Origin: Cryobacterium glucosi
GTDB taxonomy: Bacteria > Actinomycetota > Actinomycetes > Actinomycetales > Microbacteriaceae
Direction of reading: 5' to 3'
DNA: 64,000 nt
Assembly: GCF_004402235.1 (NCBI RefSeq)
Contig: NZ_SOFS01000012.1
Span: 186,001-250,000 of the forward strand
Shown: in pieces, positions 26,723 through 35,633 of the stretch
Position numbering within the stretch: the stretch's first letter is position 1
Layout of the letters: each line of letters begins with the position of its first letter
Notes under the pieces: model-generated
Told to the model about the DNA's origin: nothing
The model's input: the letters and a program-made list of their open reading frames with translations, nothing else
Database searches by the model: none
Made by a program: the position numbers and the translations under genes

Positions 26723-26747
26723 CTCATTAGCATAGCGTTCCAATGAG
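26723..26747. promoter_or_regulatory. Inverted repeat at the TetR-gene promoter, candidate operator
   Basis: CTCATT (26723-26728) and AATGAG (26742-26747) form an inverted repeat with a 13-bp centre that includes the candidate -10 hexamer TATGCT. TetR regulators usually bind palindromes overlapping their own promoters; autoregulation is therefore inferred. Confidence 0.55.
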
Positions 26748-26815
26748 TGGAGGAGCATACTAATTCAGTCGCGGGCGTGGGGATGCCGCCGGCCGACGGC
26801 ATCCGCCGATTAACG

Positions 26816-26851
26816 CAGTGTCGCCCCGGATCGGAATCCGGGGCGACACTG
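26816..26851. terminator. Terminator downstream of the SUF operon
   Basis: Perfect 16-bp stem (26816-26831 with 26836-26851) and a CGGA loop, 23 bp past the stop codon of the DUF59 gene. There is no strong T tract. It most likely ends the leftward SUF transcript. Confidence 0.85.
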
Positions 26852-26874
26852 GGCGGGTGATACTGGGGCGACGG

Positions 26875-27204
26875 TCAGATCGCGAAGCCGAGGGCGCGCA
26901 TCATGTCACGGCCGTCGTCGGTGATCTTCTCAGGGCCCCACGGCGGCATCCAGACCCAGTTGATCCGGAACTGGTCGACGACCCCGTCGAGCGCTTCGGC
27001 GGTCTGCTCCTCGAGCACGTCGGTCAGCGGGCAGCCTGCCGAGGTCAGGGTCATGTGGATGATCAGGGCGTCGTTCTCGTCGTCCCAGCCCAGGTCGTAG
27101 ATGAGGCCGAGGTCGACGACGTTGATGCCGAGCTCGGGGTCCATGACGTCTTTGAGCGCCTCTTCGATCTCATCGAATCGCTCGGGTGACAGCGTTGAAA
27201 CCAT
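26875..27204 (-). CDS. DUF59/MIP18 family Fe-S assembly factor (SufT-like)
   Basis: A 109-residue protein of the MIP18/DUF59 family. The core DPELGINVVDLGLIYDL (about 22-38) and the single conserved cysteine in TSAGCPLTD (about 59) are typical of SufT, an auxiliary factor in Fe-S protein maturation. It begins 4 bp after sufC, so it is the last gene of the SUF operon. The role in cluster carriage is inferred from family and context. Confidence 0.9.
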   Translation of the reverse strand: MVSTLSPERFDEIEEALKDVMDPELGINVVDLGLIYDLGWDDENDALIIHMTLTSAGCPLTDVLEEQTAEALDGVVDQFRINWVWMPPWGPEKITDDGRDMMRALGFAI

Positions 27205-27208
27205 GCGG

Positions 27209-27973
27209 TCAGCCTACGTTCGAATCGACGAGAAAGCGATCGTAGCCTTCGTCCTCGAGCCGGTCGGCAAGCTCGGGTCCGCCCTGCTCCGCGATCCGCC
27301 CGTTGACGAACACGTGCACGAAATCGGGCTCGATGTAGCGCAGGATGCGGGTGTAGTGCGTGATCAGGAGGATGCCGAGTCCGGTGTTCGCCTTGGCGCG
27401 GTTGACGCCCTCCGAGACGATCTTGAGCGCGTCGACGTCGAGGCCGGAGTCGGTTTCGTCGAGGATCGCGAACTTGGGCTTGAGCAGTTCGAGCTGCAGG
27501 ATCTCGTTGCGCTTCTTCTCACCACCGGAGAAGCCCTCGTTCACGTTGCGCTCCGCAAAGCTCTTGTCCATGCGCAGGTTCGTCATGGACTGGCGGACGT
27601 CCTTGATCCAGGAACGGATCGCGGGCGCTTCGCCGTCGATCGCGGTCTTGGCGGTGCGCAGGAAGTTGGTGACGGTGACTCCGGGGATCTCGACCGGGTA
27701 CTGCATCGCGAGGAAGAGGCCGGCGCGGGCGCGCTGGTCGACGGTCATGGTGAGGACTTCCTCACCGTCGAGCAGGATCGAGCCGCTGTCGGCGTGGTAC
27801 TTGGGGTGGCCGGCGATCGTGTACGCGAGGGTCGACTTGCCGGAGCCGTTCGGCCCCATGATGGCGTGGATCTCACCCTCGTTGATCGTGAGGTTGACAC
27901 CCTTCAGGATCTGCTTGGTGCCCTGGTCGGTCTCGACGCTGACGTGCAGGTCCTTGATCTCAAGAACTGACAT
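27209..27973 (-). CDS. sufC: Fe-S cluster assembly ATPase SufC
   Basis: A 254-residue ABC-type ATPase that energises the SufBCD scaffold. Walker A is GPNGSGKST (about 36-44), the signature is FSGGEKKRNE, and Walker B is FAILDETDSGLDVDALK, the SufC-specific form. It is soluble and acts with SufB and SufD in the cytoplasm. I start at ATG 27973 (MSVLEIKDLHV), because the family N-terminus begins there; an ATG 21 nt upstream would add seven residues. It follows the Rieske gene by 54 bp. Confidence 0.96.
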   Translation of the reverse strand: MSVLEIKDLHVSVETDQGTKQILKGVNLTINEGEIHAIMGPNGSGKSTLAYTIAGHPKYHADSGSILLDGEEVLTMTVDQRARAGLFLAMQYPVEIPGVTVTNFLRTAKTAIDGEAPAIRSWIKDVRQSMTNLRMDKSFAERNVNEGFSGGEKKRNEILQLELLKPKFAILDETDSGLDVDALKIVSEGVNRAKANTGLGILLITHYTRILRYIEPDFVHVFVNGRIAEQGGPELADRLEDEGYDRFLVDSNVG

Positions 27974-28027
27974 GGATTCTCTGGTCTCTTTCATTCAACG
28001 GCGCGCAGGCGCCGGTACGTGTGGGGG

Positions 28028-28357
28028 TTACGCGGTGACGTAGTGCGGGGTCGGGTCGATGAAGACGTCGCCGTTGATCAGCTCGACCGTGAACACCGGA
28101 ACGGGTTCGTAGGCGGGCAGGTTGAGCGGGCGACCGCTCTTCAGGGAGAACTTGGAGCCGTGTGCCCAGCATTCGACCGTGTCGTCTTCGACGAATCCCT
28201 CGGAGAGGGAGATGTCGCCGTGCGTGCAGGTGTCGCCGATCGCGAAGACGTCGCCCGCGCTGTCCCGCACCACGACGATGGGGACTCCGTCGATCTCGAC
28301 CTTGACGGCCTGATTCTCTTCGAGTTCGTCGAAGGCGCAGATCTTCGTGGACGCCAT
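28028..28357 (-). CDS. Rieske-type ferredoxin in the SUF operon
   Basis: A 109-residue small Rieske protein of the non-heme iron oxygenase ferredoxin type. Cluster ligands are C-x-H in DTCTHGD (about residues 44-46) and C-x2-H in VECWAHGS (about 63-66), enough for one 2Fe-2S cluster. It sits between sufD and sufC, separated from sufD by 2 bp, a placement seen in actinobacterial SUF loci. It might deliver electrons during cluster assembly, or be a simple passenger; the role is not proven. Confidence 0.9.
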   Translation of the reverse strand: MASTKICAFDELEENQAVKVEIDGVPIVVVRDSAGDVFAIGDTCTHGDISLSEGFVEDDTVECWAHGSKFSLKSGRPLNLPAYEPVPVFTVELINGDVFIDPTPHYVTA

Positions 28358-28359
28358 GG

Positions 28360-29589
28360 TCAGTTCTCCTTGGTTGTTGCGGGTGCGCGGACCTCGTCGG
28401 TGCTGCGCAGTTCGGCTTCGATGGCCGCCTGGAGGCGGTCTTCGAGCGGTTGGGATCCGATGTGCTGCACGATCTCGCTCAGGAAGCCGCGCACGACGAG
28501 TCGCCGGGCCTCGTCTTCCGTGATTCCGCGGGACTGCAGATAGAACAGCTGCTCATCGTCGAAGCGGCCGGTCGCACTCGCGTGCCCGGCGCCCTTGATG
28601 TCACCCGTCTCGATCTCGAGGTTCGGGATCGAGTCCGCGCGGGTGCCTTCGGTCAGCACGAGGTTGCGGTTCTGTTCGTAGCTGTCGGTTCCAGGGGCGT
28701 TGCGACCGATCAGGACGTCGCCGATCCAGACCGTCCGAGCGCCTGCGCCCTGCAGGGCGCCCTTGTAGGTCACCCGGCTGCGGCTGTTCGCGGCGTCGTG
28801 GTGCACGTACACCTGCTGTTCGAGGTGCTGGCCGGCATCCGCGAAGTAGAGACCGTAGAGGTCGGTGTCGGAGCCGGGACCGGCGAGGCGCACCGAGGGG
28901 TTGACCCGCACGATGCTGCCGCCGAGGGACACGACGACGTGCTTGAGGTAGGCGTCGCGGCCGACGGATGCGAAGTGGTTGGCCAGCTGAACGGCACCGG
29001 TGTTCCACTCCTGCAGCGTGACGACCGTGAGGTGGGCGGACTCGCCGACGATGATCTCGAGGTTTTCGGTGAGGCGTGCGTCGCCGGTGTTCTCGAGGAT
29101 GATCGTCGCCCGGCTGAACGGCCTGGCCTCGATGATCGTGTGGGCGCCGCGCGGGCCGGTGCCGAGACGGGCCCGGGTGATCGTGATCTCCTTGTCCTCT
29201 TCACCGGTGACGGTGATGGCCAGGGCCTTCTCGAAGCTCGTCCAGGCGTTGGCGGCGGCTTGTTCCTCCGGGGCGCCGACCGAACCGATGCGAGCGTCAT
29301 CGCGCCCGACCCAGTCGATCGCGACACCGTCGGTCGGGGTCGAGTCGACGTCGTAGGCTGCGCCGTCGAGCTCGCCGGCCGTGAGGTCGGTGAACTTGGC
29401 GACCGGTGAGAGCTTCCATACGGCCTCGCGCCCCGTGACGGGGGCGAAGTCGGCGACGTCGACGCTCTTGAAGCGGTCGTTCCTGGTCTGCACGGGGACG
29501 AAGCCGAAGCGTCCGTCCGAGTGCGCCTTGATGCCGTGCTGTTCGCTGGTGGGCAGTGCTGCTGTTGTTGAAGTCGGGGCGGCGGACAT
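28360..29589 (-). CDS. sufD: Fe-S cluster assembly protein SufD
   Basis: A 409-residue SufD. The C-terminal half has the right-handed beta-helix typical of SufB/SufD, with the conserved GRNAPGTDSYEQNRNL and the ending FDDEQLFYLQSRGI...ARRLVVRGFLSEI. The N-terminal part is variable and acid-rich. It forms the SufBC2D scaffold with SufB and SufC. Its ATG directly follows the sufB stop codon (TAA then ATG), giving tight coupling of the two scaffold subunits. Confidence 0.95.
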   Translation of the reverse strand: MSAAPTSTTAALPTSEQHGIKAHSDGRFGFVPVQTRNDRFKSVDVADFAPVTGREAVWKLSPVAKFTDLTAGELDGAAYDVDSTPTDGVAIDWVGRDDARIGSVGAPEEQAAANAWTSFEKALAITVTGEEDKEITITRARLGTGPRGAHTIIEARPFSRATIILENTGDARLTENLEIIVGESAHLTVVTLQEWNTGAVQLANHFASVGRDAYLKHVVVSLGGSIVRVNPSVRLAGPGSDTDLYGLYFADAGQHLEQQVYVHHDAANSRSRVTYKGALQGAGARTVWIGDVLIGRNAPGTDSYEQNRNLVLTEGTRADSIPNLEIETGDIKGAGHASATGRFDDEQLFYLQSRGITEDEARRLVVRGFLSEIVQHIGSQPLEDRLQAAIEAELRSTDEVRAPATTKEN

Positions 29590-31008
29590 TTAGCCGACGG
29601 ATCCTTCCATGCCCATTTCGATGAGCTTGTTGAGTTCGAGGGCGTACTCCATCGGGAGCTCCCGTGCGATCGGTTCGATGAATCCTCTGACGATCATGGC
29701 CATGGCCTCGTCCTCGGGCATACCGCGGCTCATCAGGTAGAACAACTGCTCCTCGCTGACGCGGGAGACGGTGGCCTCATGGCCGAGCTGCACGTCGTCG
29801 ACACGGATGTCGATGGACGGGTAGGTGTCGGAGCGGGACTGGGTGTCGACGAGCAGCGCGTCGCAGCGCACGGTGTTCGCGGAGTGGTGCGCACCGGCAT
29901 CCACCCGGACTTCACCGCGGTACCCCGAGCGGCCGCCGCCGCGGGCGATGGACTTGGACACGATCGAGGACTGCGTGTACGGAGCCATGTGGATCATCTT
30001 GGCGCCGGCGTCCTGATGCTGGCCGGGACCGGCGAAGGCCACGGACAGGGTTTCGCCCTTGGCGTGCTCGCCCATCAGGTAGATCGACGGGTACTTCATG
30101 GTGACCTTGGAGCCGATGTTGCCGTCGATCCATTCCATGGTCGCGCCCTCTGCGGCTGTTGCGCGCTTCGTGACGAGGTTGTAGACGTTGTTCGACCAGT
30201 TCTGGATCGTCGTGTACCGAACTCGGGCGTTCTTCTTCACGATGATCTCGACGACGGCGGAGTGCAGCGAGTCCGACGAGTAGATCGGGGCGGTGCAGCC
30301 CTCGATGTAGTGCACGTAGCTGCCCTCGTCGGCGATGATGAGCGTGCGCTCGAACTGGCCCATGTTCTCCGTGTTGATCCGGAAGTACGCCTGGAGCGGG
30401 ATCTCGACGTGCACGCCGGGCGGAACGTAGACGAAGGAGCCGCCAGACCAGACCGAGGTGTTGAGCGCGGCGAACTTGTTGTCACCGGAGGGGATCACGG
30501 TGCCGAAGTACTCCTTGAAGACCTCGGGGTATTCCTTGAGCGCGGTGTCCGTGTCCATGAAGATGACGCCCTGGGCTTCGAGCTCCTCATTGATCTGGTG
30601 GTAGACGACCTCTGACTCGTACTGGGCCGCGACGCCGGAGACGAGGCGCTGGCGCTCCGCCTCGGGGATGCCGAGCTTCTCGTAGGTCTTCTTGATGTCG
30701 TCAGGCAGGTCTTCCCAGGTCTGGGCCTGCTTCTCCGTTGAACGCACGAAGTACTTGATGTTGTCGAAGTCGATTCCGGACAGGTCGGCGCCCCACGTGG
30801 GCATCGGCTTGCGCTCGAACAGTTCGAGGGCCTTGAGCCGGCGCTGCAGCATCCAGTCCGGCTCGTTCTTGAGCTTCGAGATGTCGGTCACGACCTCTGG
30901 CGAGACGCCACGGCGGGCGGATGCGCCGGCCGCGTCGGAATCGGACCAGCCGAATTCGTACGTTCCCAGGCCCGCGAGTTCGGGCCGGTCGAGCAGGACG
31001 TCAGACAT
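29590..31008 (-). CDS. sufB: Fe-S cluster assembly protein SufB
   Basis: A 472-residue SufB scaffold subunit. Features include [19 protein letters not shown], the [20 protein letters not shown] segment, and the C-terminal region with NTVRCDALL, holding a candidate cluster or persulfide cysteine. ATG 31008 is set by a strong GAAGAGG site 4-10 nt upstream. It is the first gene of the leftward SUF operon. A candidate -10 TAATAT (31041-31046, minus) is embedded in a palindrome, suggesting repression. No sufR is adjacent. Confidence 0.96.
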   Translation of the reverse strand: MSDVLLDRPELAGLGTYEFGWSDSDAAGASARRGVSPEVVTDISKLKNEPDWMLQRRLKALELFERKPMPTWGADLSGIDFDNIKYFVRSTEKQAQTWEDLPDDIKKTYEKLGIPEAERQRLVSGVAAQYESEVVYHQINEELEAQGVIFMDTDTALKEYPEVFKEYFGTVIPSGDNKFAALNTSVWSGGSFVYVPPGVHVEIPLQAYFRINTENMGQFERTLIIADEGSYVHYIEGCTAPIYSSDSLHSAVVEIIVKKNARVRYTTIQNWSNNVYNLVTKRATAAEGATMEWIDGNIGSKVTMKYPSIYLMGEHAKGETLSVAFAGPGQHQDAGAKMIHMAPYTQSSIVSKSIARGGGRSGYRGEVRVDAGAHHSANTVRCDALLVDTQSRSDTYPSIDIRVDDVQLGHEATVSRVSEEQLFYLMSRGMPEDEAMAMIVRGFIEPIARELPMEYALELNKLIEMGMEGSVG

Positions 31009-31036
31009 ATTTACCTCTTCTCCCATCCACGACAAC

Positions 31037-31052
31037 CCGGATATTAGTCCGG
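31037..31052. promoter_or_regulatory. Palindrome over the candidate sufB -10 element
   Basis: CCGGA (31037-31041) and TCCGG (31048-31052) flank a 6-nt centre; read on the minus strand the centre includes TAATAT, which is placed about 32 nt before the sufB ATG. A repressor bound here would block the promoter. The sequence does not match the SufR motifs I know from cyanobacteria or mycobacteria. Confidence 0.5.
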
Positions 31053-31151
31053 TCATTCCCGCACGGCTCCAGGCGAAGACGTGCGATGAACGGGTTGCGT
31101 GGGCGGCTACGTTGCGTACCTAAGATGATTAGAGGCGGCGAGGTGTCGAAC

Positions 31152-31170
31152 CGCGGTTTGTACAACCGCG
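31152..31170. promoter_or_regulatory. Palindrome CGCGGTT-N5-AACCGCG between sufB and ctaA
   Basis: Two 7-bp arms (31152-31158, 31164-31170) around TGTAC lie near the middle of the 263-bp divergent region. It could be an operator for sufB, ctaA or both, or an RNA hairpin in a ctaA leader. No assignable regulator. Confidence 0.5.
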
Positions 31171-31271
31171 TGATCACCGCCCAGAAACACCTAATTCTAC
31201 AGGTTCCCGATGCGTTAAGTGGCCGGACCCGGCGATTTCACATGCACCAGGCCCGAGAGGAAGCAGAACCC

Positions 31272-32213
31272 GTGAAACGGATTTCGGAATGGCTGCCCAC
31301 GAGCGTTGACCGAAGGGTCCGCCTGATCGCGTGGGTGTACCTCGCCGCGCAGATCCTCCTCGTCGGCACGGGCGGCCTCGTCCGCCTGACGGGATCAGGG
31401 CTCGGTTGCCCGACCTGGCCGAAATGCACCGACGGTTCGCTCGTCAACACGCCGGAGATGGGCATCCACGGCGTCATCGAGTTCGGCAACCGCCTGCTCG
31501 GTGCCGTACTCGGCCTCGTCGCGGTCCTTGCCTTCCTCGCCGTCGTGCGGCTGCGTCGCGAACGCCCCGACCTGTTCCGCCTCGCCCTGTTCGCCGGGCT
31601 CGGCATCCCCGCCCAGGCGGTCATCGGGGGCATCAGCGTGCTCACGCAGCTCGACCCCACCGTCGTCGGACTGCACTTCGTCATCTCCGCAGTGCTCGTG
31701 GCGCTCTGCACGGCCTTCGTCTACCGGGTCTACACCGGCAACGGCCAGCGGGCTGCCGTCGTGCCCCGCTGGTACGCGATCCTCACGCATGTGACGAGCG
31801 CCGTGGTCGCCGTCACAATCGTCGTCGGCATCCTTACGACCGGTTCCGGGCCGCACGCCGGTGACGAGAACGCACCGCGAAACGGGCTCGACTCGGAGTT
31901 CCTGCAGCACGTGCACAGCTGGCCCGCCTACCTGACCGTCGCGCTCACCATCGCCCTCGTCATCGGCGCCTGGGGCCTCGGCCGGTCGCTCCGCACCTGG
32001 ACCCTGGCCCTGCTCGGTGTCGAGGCCGTCCAGGTCGTCGTGGGGCTCGTTCAGGCGAACACCGGACTACCGACCGGCCTCGTCGGAATCCACATGGTCC
32101 TCGCGTGCGTACTCGCGGCCGCGATGACCGCCGTCGTACTGCACCTCAAAGAGCCGGTGGCGCAGCCCGTCGACGCCACTCCCCCGGTTCCGCACCAGGC
32201 AACCGCACGCTGA
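31272..32213 (+). CDS. ctaA: Heme A synthase CtaA (COX15 family)
   Basis: A 313-residue multi-pass membrane enzyme converting heme O to heme A for cytochrome aa3 oxidase. About eight transmembrane segments are visible. The first is followed by the conserved GGLVRLTGSGLGCPTWPKC with a cysteine pair near the outer face, and heme-ligating histidines occur in the GIHGVIEFGNR, GLHFVIS, LQHVHSW and GIHMVLA contexts. I start at GTG 31272, with GAGAGGAAG about 9 nt upstream; ATG 31242 is an alternative. It is convergent with ctaB. Confidence 0.93.
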   Translation: MKRISEWLPTSVDRRVRLIAWVYLAAQILLVGTGGLVRLTGSGLGCPTWPKCTDGSLVNTPEMGIHGVIEFGNRLLGAVLGLVAVLAFLAVVRLRRERPDLFRLALFAGLGIPAQAVIGGISVLTQLDPTVVGLHFVISAVLVALCTAFVYRVYTGNGQRAAVVPRWYAILTHVTSAVVAVTIVVGILTTGSGPHAGDENAPRNGLDSEFLQHVHSWPAYLTVALTIALVIGAWGLGRSLRTWTLALLGVEAVQVVVGLVQANTGLPTGLVGIHMVLACVLAAAMTAVVLHLKEPVAQPVDATPPVPHQATAR

Positions 32214-32247
32214 CGCACCCGGCTCTGCTGGGAAGCCCCCGCGCGAC

Positions 32248-33189
32248 CTAGAAGGGGAGCAACGGGTCGACGCCCACGGCGACGAAGAGCAGTGTCAGGT
32301 ACGTGATCGAACCGTGGAACACCCGCATCGGCGAGACCACCTCGTGACGGATAGCGAGGTTGTACAGGCGGTGGGTCTCGTAGATGAACCAGCCGCCGGT
32401 GACGAGCGCGACCCCGGTATAGAGCAGGCCCATCGAAGCGACCGGGATCAGGAGCAGTGAGCACGCGACGGTCGCCCACGCGTAGAGGATGACCTGGAGG
32501 CCGACCTGGGCGCGTCCGCGCACGACGGCGAGCATCGGGACGCCGGCGGCCTGGTACTCGGCGCGGTATTTCATGGAGAGCGGCCAGTAGTGCGGCGGGG
32601 TCCACAGGAAGATGATCGCGAACAGGATCAGCGGCGGCCAGGACAGGTCGCCGGTGACGGCGGCCCAGCCGATCAGTACGGGCATGCAGCCGGCGATTCC
32701 GCCCCAGACGATGTTCTGGGCGGTGCGGCGCTTGAGGATGATCGTGTAGAAAACGACGTATAGCAGGATTGCGCCGAGCGAGAGAGCCGCGGCGACCCAG
32801 TTCGTGAAGACCAGGAGCCACACGATCGACGCGGCACCGAGCACCCACGCGAAGACGAGGGCCTCCCGGTCGCTGAGCTCGCCGGTGACGAGCGGCCGGT
32901 TCATCGTGCGCTTCATCACGCGATCGATGTCGCGGTCGATGTAGCAGTTAAACGCGCCGGCGGATCCTGCGCTGAGCGCCCCGCCGATGAGGGTCGCGAG
33001 CACGAGCCACAGGCTCGGAATCCCGCGTTCGGCGAGCAGCATGGTCGGCGCTGTCACAACGAGTAACAGTTCGACGACCCGCGGCTTGGTCAGGGAGAGG
33101 TAGGCGAGGAAGGTCCGACGGAAGCCTCGCGCTCCCCTTCCGCCGGGCGCCTGCACGCCCGCGGGGGTCGCGTCCTGGGAGATCTGCAT
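32248..33189 (-). CDS. ctaB: Protoheme IX farnesyltransferase CtaB (heme O synthase)
   Basis: A 313-residue UbiA-family prenyltransferase that makes heme O from heme B. The conserved N-x3-D-x2-D motif appears as [15 protein letters not shown] and the second aspartate-rich loop region as [14 protein letters not shown]; about nine membrane helices follow. It works immediately before CtaA. The gene is divergent from tkt and ends 34 bp from ctaA. The hexamer TAGACT (33199-33204, minus) lies 9 nt upstream of the start codon, so the mRNA would have almost no leader. Confidence 0.94.
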   Translation of the reverse strand: MQISQDATPAGVQAPGGRGARGFRRTFLAYLSLTKPRVVELLLVVTAPTMLLAERGIPSLWLVLATLIGGALSAGSAGAFNCYIDRDIDRVMKRTMNRPLVTGELSDREALVFAWVLGAASIVWLLVFTNWVAAALSLGAILLYVVFYTIILKRRTAQNIVWGGIAGCMPVLIGWAAVTGDLSWPPLILFAIIFLWTPPHYWPLSMKYRAEYQAAGVPMLAVVRGRAQVGLQVILYAWATVACSLLLIPVASMGLLYTGVALVTGGWFIYETHRLYNLAIRHEVVSPMRVFHGSITYLTLLFVAVGVDPLLPF

Positions 33190-33285
33190 AGTGGATTGAG
33201 TCTAACCAGTCCCGGCCGGGCGGAAGCCCATTCGAGGATCGTTCAGCTTTACGCCGGTCAACCTCACCCGGCCATGCCGACTGCC

Positions 33286-33291
33286 TATACT
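33286..33291 (+). promoter_or_regulatory. Candidate -10 element of the tkt operon
   Basis: TATACT is a near-ideal -10 hexamer in the 256-bp ctaB/tkt divergent region. It predicts a leader of roughly 150 nt before the tkt GTG. No good -35 element is seen at 17 bp, so this is tentative. Apart from it I see no conserved riboswitch in this leader. Confidence 0.45.
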
Positions 33292-33445
33292 TGGGGGTGC
33301 TCGCCAATCATGGCGCGTGTCGGTGCGTCCTGGAAAATGGGCATTCGCCTGCCGCGCCGGATGACGTCGATGTCCACGGGCGCGCTCAATCCAACGGGTG
33401 CGGGTTTCCAAGGCCTGCCCTAGCTTGACGAAGGGTAACTACGAA

Positions 33446-35539
33446 GTGGCAGCACTGCAGTGGGATTCGATTGACAACAGGGCGGTCGACACGGCTCGCA
33501 TTCTCGCGGCGGACGCCGTGGAGAAGGTCGGGAACGGCCACCCGGGCACGGCGATGAGCCTCGCCCCCGTCGCATACCTTCTCTTCCAGAAGGTCATGCG
33601 CCGCGATCCCTCTGACAATGAATGGATCGGCCGCGACCGCTTCATTCTCTCGGTCGGCCACAGCTCCCTGACCCAGTACGTCCAGCTCTACCTGGGCGGT
33701 TACGGCCTCGAGCTCGACGACCTCAAGGCTCTCCGCACCTGGGGTTCCAAGACCCCCGGTCACCCGGAATACGGCCACACCGACGGTGTCGAGATCACGA
33801 CGGGCCCGCTCGGCCAGGGCCTCGCGTCCGCCGTCGGCTTCGCATACGCGTCCCGCTTCGAACGCGGACTGTTCGACCCTGAGACCGCGGCGGGCGAGAG
33901 CCCCTTCGACCACTTCGTCTACGTCATCGCGGGCGACGGCGACATGCAGGAGGGCATCACGAGCGAGGCATCCTCCCTCGCCGGCCACCAGCAGCTCGGC
34001 AACCTGATCGCGATCTACGACTCCAACCAGATCTCGATCGAGGACGACACCAACATCGCCTTCACCGAAGACGTCGCCGCCCGGTACGAGGCCTACCACT
34101 GGCACGTGCAGACCGTGGACTGGAAGAAGACCGGCGAATACGTCGAAGACCTCCACGCTCTCAACGACGCGATCGACGCGGCGAAGGCCGTCACGGACAA
34201 GCCGTCGCTGATCATCCTCAAGACGATCATCGGCTGGCCGAGCCCGAAGAAGCAGAACACCGGCAAGATCCACGGCTCGGCGCTCGGCGCCGCGGAACTC
34301 GCAGCCGTGAAGGAGGTCCTCGGCTTCGATCCGGCCGAGAACTTCTTCGTCGCCCCCGATGTCATCGAGCACACCCGCGAGGCGCTCACCCGCGGCTCCG
34401 ACGAGCATGCCCGGTGGACGGTGCAGTTCGACGCCTGGGCCGCCGCGAACCCGGACGGCAAGGTCCTCCTCGACCGGATCCTGGCCGGCGACCTGCCCGA
34501 GGGCGTGGATGCCGCGCTGCCCGTCTTCGAGGCCGGCACCGAGGTCTCCACCCGTGCAGCTTCCGGCAAGGTCCTCACCGCGCTCGGCGCCGTGATCCCC
34601 GAGCTCTGGGGCGGTTCCGCCGACCTCGCCGAGTCGAACAACACCACCATCGGCGGTGCCCGGTCCTTCATTCCGGCCGAGCACTCGACCCACGAGTGGA
34701 CCGGCAACGAGTACGGCCGCGTCCTGCACTTCGGGATCCGCGAGCACGCGATGGGCGCGATCCTGAACGGCATCGTGCTGCACGGCAACACCCGCCCGTT
34801 CGGTGGCACCTTCCTGATCTTCAGCGACTACATGCGCCCGGCCGTTCGCCTCGCTGCGCTGATGAAGGCGCCGTCGATCTTCGTCTGGACCCACGACTCC
34901 GTCGCCCTCGGCGAGGACGGCCCGACCCACCAGCCGGTCGAGCAGCTCGCGACCCTCCGCGCCATCCCCGGGCTCGACGTCGTGCGCCCCGGCGACGCCA
35001 ACGAGGTCTCCTGGGCGTGGAAGACGATCCTCGAGCGCCGCGAAGGCCCCGCGGGCATCGTCCTCACCCGCCAGAACATCCCCGTGTTCGAGCGCGGCGA
35101 CGGCGACGCGAGCGGCGAGGTCTTCGCCTCCGCCCGCAACGTCGCCAAGGGCGCGTACATTCTCGCCGAAGCGCCGAACGGCACCCCCGACGTCATCCTG
35201 ATCGCCACGGGTTCCGAGGTCCAGCTGGCCGTGAACGCCCGTGCGGCGCTCGCGTCCGAGGGCATCAACGCCCGCGTCGTGTCTGCGCCGAGCCTCGAGT
35301 GGTTCCGGGAGCAGACAGCGGAGTACCGCGAGTCCGTGCTGCCCGCCGGCATCACCGCCCGCGTGTCCGTCGAGGCCGGTATCGCGCTGACCTGGGACCG
35401 CTACGTCGGCGACCGCGGCCGCAGCATCTCGATCGAGCACTTCGGCGCCTCCGCAGATTACAAGACGCTGTTCCGTGAATTCGGAATCACCACCGAGGCC
35501 GTCGTCGCCGCCGCGAAGGACTCGCTCGCCGCTCACTGA
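33446..35539 (+). CDS. tkt: Transketolase
   Basis: A 697-residue thiamine-diphosphate enzyme moving two-carbon units in the non-oxidative pentose phosphate pathway. The substrate region [13 protein letters not shown] (about 25-37), the TPP motif [13 protein letters not shown] (about 162-174), and the pyrimidine-domain segment with [18 protein letters not shown] residues are present. GTG 33446 is chosen from the family N-terminus and an AAGGG site 10 nt upstream. First gene of the tkt-tal-pgi-zwf-opcA-pgl operon. Confidence 0.96.
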   Translation: MAALQWDSIDNRAVDTARILAADAVEKVGNGHPGTAMSLAPVAYLLFQKVMRRDPSDNEWIGRDRFILSVGHSSLTQYVQLYLGGYGLELDDLKALRTWGSKTPGHPEYGHTDGVEITTGPLGQGLASAVGFAYASRFERGLFDPETAAGESPFDHFVYVIAGDGDMQEGITSEASSLAGHQQLGNLIAIYDSNQISIEDDTNIAFTEDVAARYEAYHWHVQTVDWKKTGEYVEDLHALNDAIDAAKAVTDKPSLIILKTIIGWPSPKKQNTGKIHGSALGAAELAAVKEVLGFDPAENFFVAPDVIEHTREALTRGSDEHARWTVQFDAWAAANPDGKVLLDRILAGDLPEGVDAALPVFEAGTEVSTRAASGKVLTALGAVIPELWGGSADLAESNNTTIGGARSFIPAEHSTHEWTGNEYGRVLHFGIREHAMGAILNGIVLHGNTRPFGGTFLIFSDYMRPAVRLAALMKAPSIFVWTHDSVALGEDGPTHQPVEQLATLRAIPGLDVVRPGDANEVSWAWKTILERREGPAGIVLTRQNIPVFERGDGDASGEVFASARNVAKGAYILAEAPNGTPDVILIATGSEVQLAVNARAALASEGINARVVSAPSLEWFREQTAEYRESVLPAGITARVSVEAGIALTWDRYVGDRGRSISIEHFGASADYKTLFREFGITTEAVVAAAKDSLAAH

Positions 35540-35586
35540 GCTCCCCGCCGGGCGGGGAGCCTGCGGCAACGCTGAGCTCCCCGCCC
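35540..35586 (+). promoter_or_regulatory. Two mutually exclusive hairpins between tkt and tal
   Basis: GCTCCCCGCC occurs twice (35540-35549 and 35576-35585), each within a 14-bp direct repeat CTGAGCTCCCCGCC (35536-35549, 35572-35585). The single complementary segment GGCGGGGAGC (35551-35560) can pair with the upstream copy (tight hairpin) or the downstream copy (11-bp stem with a 15-nt loop), but not both. This resembles an attenuator or processing/stability element. Function is inferred. Confidence 0.6.
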
Positions 35587-35633
35587 GACTCCCGCACACG
35601 TCACACACCATGTATCACAAGGAGATTGTCCCC

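Noticed and set aside
33386..35611. Minus-strand open frame of 741 codons opposite tkt
   Set aside because: Antisense shadow of transketolase with no domain and biased composition.
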